From: an uncultured Akkermansia sp. | GTDB taxonomy: Bacteria > Verrucomicrobiota > Verrucomicrobiia > Verrucomicrobiales > Akkermansiaceae | Assembly (NCBI GenBank): GCA_900766865.1 | Contig: CAAFXA010000340.1 | Coordinates: 1 to 19,630, forward strand | Direction: 5' to 3' | Length of the DNA: 19,630 nt | Part shown: positions 1-7,008 of the stretch, in pieces | Layout: each line of letters starts with the position of its first letter | How positions within the stretch are numbered: the first letter of the stretch is position 1 | The notes under the pieces: generated by a model | The model's database searches: none | Seen by the model: the letters and a program-made list of their open reading frames with translations, nothing else | Told to the model about the DNA's origin: nothing | Program-made: the position numbers and the translations under genes

Positions 1-134
1 AATACCAGTATTACACCAAGGCCGACATCAGCAAACTGCGTTCCATGGGATTCACCACACCTATGACCCCCCTGGAAGAAGGTGTGCGTCTTTATGTACA
101 GGAATACCTCAACAAGGAGGATTCCTATATGTAA
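1..134 (+). CDS. hldD: ADP-L-glycero-D-manno-heptose-6-epimerase, C-terminal end (partial)
   Basis: This is the last 43 codons of a gene entering from the left edge. The first complete codon is at position 3 and the TAA stop is at 132-134. The tail (YQYYTKADISKLRSMGF, then TPLEEGVRLYVQEYL) matches the conserved C-terminus of HldD/RfaD, where E. coli has a YQAFTQADLTNLRAAGY-like segment followed by a 'VAEGVTEYM' helix. HldD is an extended short-chain dehydrogenase/reductase that epimerises ADP-D-glycero-manno-heptose to the L-glycero form used in the LPS inner core, so it points to a Gram-negative envelope. The Rossmann fold and catalytic residues lie outside the window. Assignment from a short tail is good but not certain; a related NAD-dependent sugar epimerase is the alternative. 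Confidence 0.78.
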   Translation, partial: YQYYTKADISKLRSMGFTTPMTPLEEGVRLYVQEYLNKEDSYM

Positions 135-178
135 GACACTTGCGTACACATTTTGAATACGCACGGCTGAATAAAAGC

Positions 179-207
179 TTGCCAAATAACGGGCGCGGAG
201 TTATAAT
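179..207 (+). promoter_or_regulatory. Sigma70-type promoter of pgi
   Basis: TTGCCA (179-184) and a perfect TATAAT (202-207) are separated by 17 bp. Transcription would be expected to start about 7 nt past the -10 box, near 213-215, leaving only about 4-6 nt before the pgi ATG at 219. No Shine-Dalgarno sequence is present. The -10 box lies at the centre of an inverted repeat (188-218). Confidence 0.7.
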
Positions 208-218
208 CTGCGCCCGTT
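188..218. repeat. Inverted repeat spanning the pgi -10 box and start region
   Basis: The arms 188-199 (AACGGGCGCGGA) and 207-218 (TCTGCGCCCGTT) are complementary over 12 bp with one G:T wobble, enclosing the 7-nt loop GTTATAA. The right arm ends immediately before the pgi ATG. No T-tract follows on either strand, so it is not a canonical intrinsic terminator for hldD. A dyad centred on the -10 element could be an operator or a hairpin in hldD read-through RNA; which of these is inference. Confidence 0.6.
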
Positions 219-1757
219 ATGAAATCTTACGCACAGCAACTTCTGCGTTACCCCGAAATGGGGATTTCCCTTGATTTTTCCAAGCTGCCTCTCACACCCG
301 AGTTTCTGGCAGAAATGAACCCGCTCATCGAGCGAGCCTACGCTGATATAGCAGCGCTGGAGGCTGGCACGATTGCCAATCCGGATGAAAACCGCATGGT
401 GGGTCACTACTGGCTGCGCAACAGCGCTATTGCCCCCACAGCCGAGCTTAAAGCCAAGATTGACGAACCGCTTGCCGACCTGAAAGCCTTTGCAGCCGAT
501 GTACTCAGCGGCAAAATCCTTGCCCCCAATGGTAAGAAGTACAGCACCTGCCTCGTTATCGGCATTGGCGGTTCTGCTCTGGGGCCGGAGCTGGTAGCCG
601 ATGCTCTGCCTGCTGATGGTCTGAATATGGCATTCCTCGACAACACCGACCCGGACGGCATGTACAAGGTGCTCGACACCCTGCCCCTCACCGAGACTCT
701 GGCCGTTGTCATTTCCAAGTCCGGTGGTACCCCCGAGACTCGCAATGGCATGGTATGCGCCCAGGCATACTTTGCTGGCAAGGGGCTCAACTTTGCCGCT
801 CAGGCAGTAGCCGTAACCGGTGTGGGCTCTACCCTCGACAAAGTTGCCGTAGCTGAGGGTTGGGTGAAGCGCTTCCCCATGGAAGACTGGGTAGGCGGCC
901 GCACCTCTGAGACTTCCGTTGTCGGTCTTGTACCTGCCGCCCTGCAGGGTGTGGATGTTGACATGCTGCTGAAGGGTGCAGCCGATATGGACGCCCACAC
1001 ACGCGTTGCCGACACCGCAACCAACGCCTCCATGAAGCTGGCTCTGGCCTGGTACGCTGCCGGCGAGGGCAAGGGCAAGAAGGACATGGTGGTGCTGCCG
1101 TACAAGGACAGCCTCGTGCTCTTCTCCAAGTACCTGCAGCAGCTTATCATGGAATCCCTGGGCAAGGAGCTCGACCTGGACGGCAACACCGTGAACCAGG
1201 GTATCGCCGTGTATGGCAACAAGGGCTCCACCGACCAGCACGCCTATGTGCAGCAGCTGCGCGACGGCCTCAACAACTTCTTCGTGACCTTCATCGAGGT
1301 ACGCCAGGCCCCCACCGACACCGTTAAGGTGGAAGACAACTTCACTGCCGGCGACTACCTGCAGGGCTTCCTGCGTGGTACACGCAAGGCTCTGAGTGAG
1401 AGTGGTCGCCAGAGCATAACCATCTCCATCCCCTCTGTAAATGCCTACACGCTAGGCATGCTCATCGCCCTTTTCGAGCGCGCCGTAAGCTTCTATGCCA
1501 GCCTCATCCACATCAACGCCTACCACCAGCCCGGTGTGCAGGCCGGTAAGCTGGCAGCCAATGTATTCCTGAAGCTTCTGGCCAGCGCGGAGGGGGCTCT
1601 GACCACCACCCCGGCCACAGCAGAAGAAATCGCCGACAAGGTTGGTGCCGACACAGAAGACACCTACCACGCCCTGGTGCACATCGCAGAAAGCGGCAAA
1701 GCCACCTGGACGCTGGGTGAGTGCCCCTGCTGCGACACCTTCACAGCTAAGGCCTGA
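219..1757 (+). CDS. pgi: Glucose-6-phosphate isomerase
   Basis: The 512-residue cytoplasmic enzyme interconverts glucose 6-phosphate and fructose 6-phosphate in glycolysis and gluconeogenesis. Sugar-phosphate-binding motifs are visible at 115-122 (GIGGSALG) and 166-174 (SKSGGTPET), with the family signature GGRTSETS near 226-233. Catalytic candidates are Glu312 in MESLGKE, His341 in [10 protein letters not shown] and Lys444 in [12 protein letters not shown]. The [15 protein letters not shown] and NAYHQPGV forms resemble the cyanobacterial/plastid branch rather than the E. coli enzyme. As in that branch, a winged-helix-like tail of about 55 residues follows (from about 460), here ending with an unusual CPCC (502-505). 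ATG 219 is the only sensible start and sits 12 nt after a consensus -10 box. The gene appears monocistronic, bounded by its own promoter and terminator. Confidence 0.97.
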   Translation: MKSYAQQLLRYPEMGISLDFSKLPLTPEFLAEMNPLIERAYADIAALEAGTIANPDENRMVGHYWLRNSAIAPTAELKAKIDEPLADLKAFAADVLSGKILAPNGKKYSTCLVIGIGGSALGPELVADALPADGLNMAFLDNTDPDGMYKVLDTLPLTETLAVVISKSGGTPETRNGMVCAQAYFAGKGLNFAAQAVAVTGVGSTLDKVAVAEGWVKRFPMEDWVGGRTSETSVVGLVPAALQGVDVDMLLKGAADMDAHTRVADTATNASMKLALAWYAAGEGKGKKDMVVLPYKDSLVLFSKYLQQLIMESLGKELDLDGNTVNQGIAVYGNKGSTDQHAYVQQLRDGLNNFFVTFIEVRQAPTDTVKVEDNFTAGDYLQGFLRGTRKALSESGRQSITISIPSVNAYTLGMLIALFERAVSFYASLIHINAYHQPGVQAGKLAANVFLKLLASAEGALTTTPATAEEIADKVGADTEDTYHALVHIAESGKATWTLGECPCCDTFTAKA

Positions 1758-1770
1758 TTACCTTAACCTG

Positions 1771-1805
1771 CGCCCGCAGATATTACCATCTGCGGGCGTT
1801 TTTTT
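1771..1805 (+). terminator. Intrinsic terminator of pgi
   Basis: A perfect 11-bp stem (1771-1781 CGCCCGCAGAT with 1788-1798 ATCTGCGGGCG) encloses a 6-nt loop (ATTACC) and is followed by seven T residues (1799-1805). It begins 13 nt after the pgi stop and ends only 8 nt before the next start codon. Confidence 0.93.
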
Positions 1806-1813
1806 ACATTATC

Positions 1814-2383
1814 ATGAAACACCTTCTTCACATCCTGACCTTGGGGGCTCTTCTGGCCACCACCATGCTTCCCAGCGCCTACGCAGAGACCGATAAAACG
1901 GAAGAAGCCGCAGAAAAAGAGCTTGCCACCATTCCTGCCGCGCTTAAAGACCGCAAATACGTCACTAAGGCTCGTCCCAAACTCGATGCCAAGGTATACT
2001 TCATTTACCAATCCCGGTACCGCTGCGGCATCTGTGTGGCAGAAGCTCCGGAGATTGTAGCAGCCTACAAAAAAATGAAGGGTAAAGGAGCAGAACTCGT
2101 TATGCTCAATGTGGATCAGGACGACAAGACCGCTGCCACCTGGGCCAAGAAAGCTAAGATGAAGTTCCCCATTGTTTCCCCCACAGACATGCACAACGTA
2201 CCCTTCCCCTTCACCGGCGGGCGTACGCTGCCCTGCATGGTAGCCGTAGATGCAGATGGCAACAAGTTGGGAGAAGCCAATGGCAGCGGCGTAGCTGATT
2301 TCCTGGCAACAAATTGGAAGAAATACGTCCGCGACATTAAAGCTGCCGAAAAGAAGGCAGCAAAAAATAAAGAGCAGGACTAA
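1814..2383 (+). CDS. Exported thioredoxin-fold protein
   Basis: This is a 189-residue protein with a Sec signal peptide: a Lys/His-containing N-terminus, a hydrophobic core at about 4-20, and likely cleavage after SAYA (residue 24). The mature part has a thioredoxin-like fold with a CGIC active-site motif (Cys71, Cys74) after a YFIYQSRYR strand. A TLPCMVAVDADG segment supplies the expected cis-proline region, with an extra Cys beside it. The C-terminus is Lys-rich. It probably acts outside the cytoplasm as a thiol/disulfide exchange or peroxide-related protein; the substrate cannot be told. It lies between the pgi terminator and a bidirectional terminator, so it is likely monocistronic. The ATG has no Shine-Dalgarno sequence. 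A -10-like TACATT (1805-1810) or CATTAT (1807-1812) overlaps the terminator T-tract, but both are weak. Confidence 0.85.
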   Translation: MKHLLHILTLGALLATTMLPSAYAETDKTEEAAEKELATIPAALKDRKYVTKARPKLDAKVYFIYQSRYRCGICVAEAPEIVAAYKKMKGKGAELVMLNVDQDDKTAATWAKKAKMKFPIVSPTDMHNVPFPFTGGRTLPCMVAVDADGNKLGEANGSGVADFLATNWKKYVRDIKAAEKKAAKNKEQD

Positions 2384-2396
2384 TACAGATTAAATG

Positions 2397-2425
2397 AAAA
2401 ACCGCAGTTCAGGGCTGCGGTTTTT
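2397..2425. terminator. Bidirectional intrinsic terminator
   Basis: A perfect 11-bp stem AAAAACCGCAG (2397-2407) / CTGCGGTTTTT (2415-2425) encloses the loop TTCAGGG. The A-run and T-run make it work in both directions. It lies between the converging thioredoxin-like gene (ends 2383) and aldo/keto reductase gene (ends 2440). Confidence 0.92.
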
Positions 2426-2439
2426 CGTTCAAGCCATCA

Positions 2440-3390
2440 TCAGGAGAGGGCGTCGATAGCGTCCAGCACCTCCTGCGGAAGCGGGGGCAGCCCGGATACC
2501 GAAGCACACTGTTCCAGCTGCTCCACATTGCGGGCACCAATAAGAACAGAGGTAATCTCCTCCCTGCGCAACAGCCAGCGCAAGGCCAACTGAGTGAGCG
2601 ACAGCCCGGCTTCTTCCGCAATCTTCTGCAAGGCAGCCACACGATTATAGTCGGCAGCCACCTTATCCGCATCGAGGAAAACAGAACTCGAATCCGCGGC
2701 GCGGGATACCGTCGGCACCCCATTCAGATACTTGCCGGTAAGCATTCCCTGAGCCAGAGGAGAAAACACAATAGAACCAGTCTGCTGCTCTTCTACCTCC
2801 GGCAGCACAGCAGCCTCGCAGGCACGATCCAGCAGATTATAGCGGAACTGGTGCAACAGACAGGGCACCTTTTCCTCACGCAACATCTCGCAGGCTCGAT
2901 TAAACTGCGAGGGAGAATACTTGGACAAACCTACATAAAGAGCCTTGCCGCTTCGAACGGCCTGAACAAGAGCGCCCACCGTCTCCTCCAACGGCGTTTG
3001 AGGGTCCGGCCGGTGGGAATAGAATACATCCACATAATCCAGCTTCAACCGCCGCAGGCTCGCATCGAGACCGGCCAGCAGATGCTTGCGCGAGCCCCAA
3101 TCGCCATACGGACCAGGCCACATGAGGTGGCCGGCCTTGGTGGAAATAAACATCTCGTCGCGGTGGGCAGAGAAGTCCCGCTGCAACAGCCGGCCAAACA
3201 TTTCTTCTGCACTCCCGGGAGGAGGCCCATAGTTATCTGCCAAATCAAAGTGACAAACGCCTAACTCCATAGAGCGCGCCACCATGGCACGGCACACCTC
3301 CGAGTCCGCGCCACCTCCGAAATTATGCCACAAGCCAAGAGAAATTTCCGGCAACAGGACGCCACTTTTACCACTTCTGCGATATTGCAT
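2440..3390 (-). CDS. Aldo/keto reductase, YghZ/Gpr type (AKR14-like)
   Basis: This 316-residue NADPH-dependent oxidoreductase resembles E. coli YghZ (L-glyceraldehyde 3-phosphate reductase) along most of its length. Shared segments include SLGLWHNFG, DNYGPPPGSAEE, MWPGPYG, the FYSHR strand, SGKALYVGLS, PLAQGMLTGKYLNG and SVLIGA. The catalytic tetrad is visible as Asp49, Tyr54, Lys85 (STKAG) and His126. The fold is a TIM barrel, likely cytoplasmic. Family members detoxify aldehydes such as glyceraldehyde 3-phosphate isomers and methylglyoxal; the true substrate here is unknown. It is shorter than the E. coli protein (346 residues), lacking about 13 N-terminal residues and the C-terminal tail. 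It is transcribed alone from a divergent promoter, with a predicted leader of about 45 nt and no clear Shine-Dalgarno sequence. Confidence 0.93.
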   Translation of the reverse strand: MQYRRSGKSGVLLPEISLGLWHNFGGGADSEVCRAMVARSMELGVCHFDLADNYGPPPGSAEEMFGRLLQRDFSAHRDEMFISTKAGHLMWPGPYGDWGSRKHLLAGLDASLRRLKLDYVDVFYSHRPDPQTPLEETVGALVQAVRSGKALYVGLSKYSPSQFNRACEMLREEKVPCLLHQFRYNLLDRACEAAVLPEVEEQQTGSIVFSPLAQGMLTGKYLNGVPTVSRAADSSSVFLDADKVAADYNRVAALQKIAEEAGLSLTQLALRWLLRREEITSVLIGARNVEQLEQCASVSGLPPLPQEVLDAIDALS

Positions 3391-3442
3391 ATCAGTCTCA
3401 AACGTTAATTCAGGACAAGGCTGCTAACTACCTCTGCGACTT

Positions 3443-3451
3443 AGTATAGCA
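3443..3451 (-). promoter_or_regulatory. Extended -10 promoter of the aldo/keto reductase gene
   Basis: Minus-strand TGC-TATACT forms an extended -10 element. No good -35 box is found 16-18 bp upstream (closest TCGCTT). The expected start near 3435-3437 would give a leader of about 45 nt before the ATG at 3390. Confidence 0.5.
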
Positions 3452-3515
3452 CAAGTTCCACAAAAAGCGAGCAGTTTCTGCGCCTCCACATGACGAAATG
3501 CACATGGGTTTTGCA

Positions 3516-3543
3516 TTGACAGAAAGCCCTCTTCTGGTACAAT
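3516..3543 (+). promoter_or_regulatory. Sigma70-type promoter of the 3550-6358 unit, apparently leaderless
   Basis: Consensus TTGACA (3516-3521), a 16-bp spacer and TACAAT (3538-3543) with an upstream TGG (extended -10). The ATG at 3550 begins 7 nt after the -10 box, where transcription itself should start, so the mRNA should begin at or within a base or two of the start codon. Confidence 0.75.
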
Positions 3544-3549
3544 CGCTAC

Positions 3550-4077
3550 ATGTTTCTGGCAGTCATAGCAGGTTATCTCGTAGCAGCACTTTTTGCGTTC
3601 TGTGGTTTGTACAATGTTATCGTCTTTCTGACTAATCTCGAACAGACCGCCGGAGCAACCGCCTTTGTCAACGGAACAGCACTGGCCGCCTGGCCTCTGG
3701 CAGTAGCAGCAGTTGTTTACATTCTGACCCGTATTGCTATCCTTCTCGAAAATCAGGAAATCATCAGCTCTGATTTTGCAGAACAGCAGCGTAGCCATAC
3801 CGAGGAACTTCGTCCCAAAACCAAGCGCCCGATGGCACCGGCTCCGCTTCCTTCCGGCAGTTACTTCCATGCAACACCGGTAGCACAACCCAGTCCATCC
3901 ATTACACCGCCCAGCCACCCCCGCCCCGCAGAGGCAGCACCTGCACTTGATGAGGTGGCAAGCATCGCCGCCTCTGCGGCAGAAGAAGCGGAGCAGGAAG
4001 CAGCCTCGACAGAGGAAAATACCGCCCCCGTCATCAAACGCCGCAACGATGGGCTCAGCTTCTTCCGCGTAGACTGA
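3550..4077 (+). CDS. Small two-helix membrane protein with Pro/Ala-rich cytoplasmic tail
   Basis: I do not recognise this 175-residue protein. Two hydrophobic segments, about 3-29 and 45-66, form a helical hairpin. They are followed by a charged region with Lys/Arg near residues 88-92, consistent with a cytoplasmic C-terminus. The remainder is low complexity: Pro-rich at about 95-127, then Ala/Glu-rich at about 128-155, ending in KRRNDGLSFFRVD. There is no enzymatic motif. It is first in a rightward unit, 8 nt ahead of the APH-like kinase gene, and likely co-transcribed with it and the CHASE2-like gene. Such a tail could be a flexible linker or docking segment, but that is inference. The ATG has no Shine-Dalgarno sequence and appears to sit at the transcription start. 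Confidence 0.75.
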   Translation: MFLAVIAGYLVAALFAFCGLYNVIVFLTNLEQTAGATAFVNGTALAAWPLAVAAVVYILTRIAILLENQEIISSDFAEQQRSHTEELRPKTKRPMAPAPLPSGSYFHATPVAQPSPSITPPSHPRPAEAAPALDEVASIAASAAEEAEQEAASTEENTAPVIKRRNDGLSFFRVD

Positions 4078-4085
4078 TTTTCGCC

Positions 4086-5045
4086 ATGCACGTCCCCGCA
4101 CAGGCCATTGCCCAGCTTATGCAGCAGCACCTTGGCACCCCGGTGCCGACGGATTCGCTGCAGCTTATTGCAAGTGGGGCATCTGGGCGCAGCCTGATGC
4201 GCAGCCCGCAGGCTCCGGGCATAGTAGGAGTCTATTGGACAGCAGATCGTGCCGACAATGCAGCATTCGTGCCTGCCGCTCACTATCTGGCAAAAGCCGG
4301 GCTCCGGGTACCAGCAATTCTGGCTACCGCTGATTTTGGAGAAGGTCGGGGTGCCTGTCTGGTTCAGGATTTGGGCAGTACAGATTTGCTGAGCCTGAAA
4401 GGTGCGCCCTGGCCAGCACGCAAAGCGGCATACACCAGAGCGCTGCATAGCCTGCTGCCACTGCACAACCTGCAACCGGATTTCCCCCTGCAACCCGCAT
4501 TTGACACCGGTATGTACCGATGGGAGCAGGAATACTTCGCCGAACACCTCGTGGGGCGCCATCTGCAACAATCCCCCGAAGCCTTCCTGGAGCATCCGGC
4601 TCTCATGCAGATGGCCGAAATGCTGGCCATGCTTCCACGCGTCCCTGTGCACCGGGACTGCCAGAGCCAGAACATCATGCTGCATGGCAACCAGGCATGG
4701 CTCATTGATTTTCAGGGAATGCGCTACGGGCGTGGGGAATACGACCTAGCCTCACTCATATACGACCCGTACATGGATAACAGTGAGCAGGAGTGCCGCG
4801 AACTGCTTGCTTTGTACGAAGAGCTTACAGGCGCCCCCACAGATGTTGAAATTTTCTCGGCCTGCGCCATGCAACGCCTCATGCAAGCGCTGGGCGCCTT
4901 CGCCAACATCGGCTATAATCAGAACAGGGAATGGTACCTTAACCTGATACCGACGGGGTTAAGGAAGCTGCGCCATATTGCAGAACAGGTTCCGGTCGGC
5001 ACCACCACAGGACATGTAGCACAATGGCTTCTAACCGTCGTCTGA
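4086..5045 (+). CDS. APH-family phosphotransferase, AmgK-like sugar kinase
   Basis: The 319-residue cytoplasmic protein has a protein-kinase-like APH fold. A nucleotide-binding region SGASGRSLMRS lies at 30-40. The catalytic loop HRDCQSQN (189-196) gives the base Asp191 and metal ligand Asn196, and the metal-binding IDFQGMRYGRGEYDLASLIYD (start 207) provides Asp208 in place of DFG. The DFQ..R.G...YDLASL arrangement is typical of AmgK-like kinases that phosphorylate N-acetylmuramate or N-acetylglucosamine at the anomeric position in cell-wall recycling. No MurU nucleotidyltransferase, the usual partner, lies nearby, so the substrate is uncertain. The gene starts 8 nt after the previous one without a Shine-Dalgarno sequence. 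Its 3' end overlaps the CHASE2-like gene by 22 nt, suggesting translational coupling. It is unlikely to be an antibiotic-resistance enzyme. Confidence 0.85.
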   Translation: MHVPAQAIAQLMQQHLGTPVPTDSLQLIASGASGRSLMRSPQAPGIVGVYWTADRADNAAFVPAAHYLAKAGLRVPAILATADFGEGRGACLVQDLGSTDLLSLKGAPWPARKAAYTRALHSLLPLHNLQPDFPLQPAFDTGMYRWEQEYFAEHLVGRHLQQSPEAFLEHPALMQMAEMLAMLPRVPVHRDCQSQNIMLHGNQAWLIDFQGMRYGRGEYDLASLIYDPYMDNSEQECRELLALYEELTGAPTDVEIFSACAMQRLMQALGAFANIGYNQNREWYLNLIPTGLRKLRHIAEQVPVGTTTGHVAQWLLTVV

Positions 5046-6358
5046 GCAAATGGTACAGCTTCTTCTGGCTGCTTGTGATTGTCGGTGTTGCTATCGGTAT
5101 CGGCAACAGAGCGGAGCGCATCGATACTATCCTGTATAACTACGCAGGAAAAATGCTGGGGTATGTACCTCAGCAACGCACACTCTACCTGCTCCACAGC
5201 GGACAAACCGCGCCCCGGGAACCGGACACTACATCTCAGACCATCAGACAGGATTTCCCCCGGGTGGGAGCCGTGGAGGTAGATGATGCCGCAGCAGCGG
5301 ACTGCTTTGCAGCCCTCCCTCTCGGCCCGCAGGATACAGCTGTACTCCTCAACAAACTTGCGACACAAGGCGTTAAACACCTGGCCATCAGCGCCCCTTT
5401 CACATGGCAGAACCCGGCAACGATTGCTCGCCAGATGGTTGCAATGCGTCTTGGAGAGTTCGACAGCGTAGCCCTCGGCATGCGGGGAAGAACCGCAGCA
5501 GAGGCGGACTTCACACCAACAGTTCTGCGCTCCAATGCCATACCAAGCGACCATATTGAGGGCGATACCTCTGGGCTGCCGGCAGCAAATCGCCCCGTTG
5601 AAAACGACTTGTACCAGACACAGGAGGCTGCGACTCTGAGCTGGGCCCCCGACCGCCTGGAAGAAGAACGCCTCACCCAGAATCCCGGCGGCGGCACAGA
5701 GCGCTCATTCCCCCTTCTGGCGCGATGGAATGGCGAAATTCTCCCCACTCTTCCCCTGCGTCTGGCCATGCAGATTAAAGGGCTGAAGCCAACCGATGTG
5801 CGTGTACGCCTTGGGAAAGATATCCGGCTGGGAAGCCTCACCCTGCCGCTGGATGAGAGAGGCCGCACCCGACTCACGCAGGCCAGCACCACCATTCATC
5901 AGCTTGCGCAGGTTGTGGATGGCAAGGTTCCCGCCGCGAAACAATCCCCCATCTTGCTGCTGGCACAGCCACCCAGCGGCAAAGCCGAGCCGGAGCGAGT
6001 GCAGCAACTCGCAGCCACAATATCCCAACTCTGCGTTTCGGAAACTGTACTGCACCACACCCACCCCGGAGCTCCAGGCCTGAGCCTGCAATACAGCAAT
6101 CCTGCCAGTGGCTGGCTGCACCTCAGCATTATTGCAGTGTTTGTACTTTTTGCGGTACGGGTACTGCCCTTCTTCTATGCGTTCTTCCGCCACATCATCA
6201 TGCTCGCAGCGCTGGGCGGCATACTCTGGTTAGCAAATGACATGATGCTGCGCGGCGAATGGTTCCACCTTACCACCGCCCTCTGCACCTGGCTCACGCT
6301 GGCTGTGGCTCTGCGCTTCCTGCGCCCCTCAGAGGTTCGTTCCCGCCGGCGGAGATAA
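5024..6358 (+). CDS. CHASE2-like membrane protein without an output domain
   Basis: The 444-residue protein has one N-terminal membrane helix (about 9-25), then a large extracytoplasmic domain (about 30-355). Three closely spaced hydrophobic segments follow (about 361-385, 388-405 and 410-430), with a basic end (RSRRRR). The extracytoplasmic part has CHASE2-like features: an early strand ending VGAVEVDD, a KHLAISAPFTW strand, FPLLARWNGEILPTLPLRLA, and VDGKVPAAKQSPILLLAQ resembling the 'GKiVLIG' strand. CHASE2 domains are extracellular sensors usually followed by three helices and a cytoplasmic kinase, cyclase or histidine kinase; here the chain stops after the helices. The overlap with the upstream kinase-fold gene is suggestive. 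The domain call is by eye and moderate. The gene converges on the MoxR operon with only 6 bp between stop codons. Confidence 0.68.
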   Translation: MASNRRLSKWYSFFWLLVIVGVAIGIGNRAERIDTILYNYAGKMLGYVPQQRTLYLLHSGQTAPREPDTTSQTIRQDFPRVGAVEVDDAAAADCFAALPLGPQDTAVLLNKLATQGVKHLAISAPFTWQNPATIARQMVAMRLGEFDSVALGMRGRTAAEADFTPTVLRSNAIPSDHIEGDTSGLPAANRPVENDLYQTQEAATLSWAPDRLEEERLTQNPGGGTERSFPLLARWNGEILPTLPLRLAMQIKGLKPTDVRVRLGKDIRLGSLTLPLDERGRTRLTQASTTIHQLAQVVDGKVPAAKQSPILLLAQPPSGKAEPERVQQLAATISQLCVSETVLHHTHPGAPGLSLQYSNPASGWLHLSIIAVFVLFAVRVLPFFYAFFRHIIMLAALGGILWLANDMMLRGEWFHLTTALCTWLTLAVALRFLRPSEVRSRRRR

Positions 6359-6364
6359 TATTCC

Positions 6365-7006
6365 TCATCGAAGAAGCGCGTAGGCGAGGATATTTGCGTT
6401 AATTTCCAGGGCATTACCCAATTCACTACCACCACAGCAGCAGCAATTGCGGGAGTTTTCGCTGTCATTCAGGCCATCCGCAGAATAAATGATGACCAGC
6501 TTCCCGTTATATGTGATTCCTTCCAGATAGCCGGAGGTGGGTTTCTTGCCGGCTTTAAGGACCGTGATGTGATAGATAGTGGAAAATACCGGGTGCGACA
6601 TCGGCACAGGCTGGAGTGAGGACTCACCGAAAAGCTCTTTCATCTCCCGACGGAAAGCGCGGTTCCATTCTTCGCTGGAACAACCGGCAGAAGCCAACAG
6701 GAATCCCCCGCCCTCCACATACTTTCGCAGATTCTCGCGCTCCCTGGCCGTCAGAGAGAAGTTCCCCTCCCCCGTCATCACAACGAAGGGAAAGCGGAAC
6801 AACTCATCATTATCCATACGCACCGCACGAAAACGGCGAGAGGTATTGATACCGGTACGCTGTTGCACAGTACTCAGAAATTCATCACTGAAACAGCGAG
6901 AGGTTTTTGTGCCCGCATAAATCAGATTACCACATTGCACCACCCCTTCTTTTGCAAAAAGGGACATACTGCACAGTAAAAGAAAAAGTATATGGATTGT
7001 CTTCAT
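6365..7006 (-). CDS. Exported DUF4159 protein
   Basis: This 213-residue protein is the last gene of the MoxR operon. A signal peptide is evident (MKTIHILFLLLCSMSLFA, likely cleavage after residue 18). The mature part fits DUF4159: FVVMTGEGNFSLTARERENLR, then YVEGGGFLLASAGC, a HPVFSTIYHI segment, a YLEGITYNGKLVIIYSADGLND strand, and an NALEINANILAYALLR end. DUF4159 proteins commonly close BatA/DUF58 clusters and have a GATase-like flavodoxin fold; their function is unknown. Four consecutive cysteines (188-191) precede the last helix, with further cysteines at 25, 38 and 109. The ATG at 7006 lies 2 nt after the previous stop. A TTG at 7012 that overlaps that stop is an alternative start adding two residues. 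No terminator is visible after it. Confidence 0.82.
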   Translation of the reverse strand: MKTIHILFLLLCSMSLFAKEGVVQCGNLIYAGTKTSRCFSDEFLSTVQQRTGINTSRRFRAVRMDNDELFRFPFVVMTGEGNFSLTARERENLRKYVEGGGFLLASAGCSSEEWNRAFRREMKELFGESSLQPVPMSHPVFSTIYHITVLKAGKKPTSGYLEGITYNGKLVIIYSADGLNDSENSRNCCCCGGSELGNALEINANILAYALLR

Positions 7007-7008
7007 GG

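Noticed and set aside
188..218. Intrinsic terminator for hldD
   Set aside because: The stem is strong, but no T-tract follows on either strand, so I list it as an inverted repeat only.
201..1241. 346-codon open frame antisense to pgi
   Set aside because: It mirrors a strongly codon-biased housekeeping gene. Its product has no recognisable domain, and every pgi motif is intact on the other strand.
4086..5045. Aminoglycoside-resistance kinase
   Set aside because: The fold is shared, but the DFQ-type metal motif and surroundings fit AmgK-like housekeeping kinases, and there is no mobile-element context.
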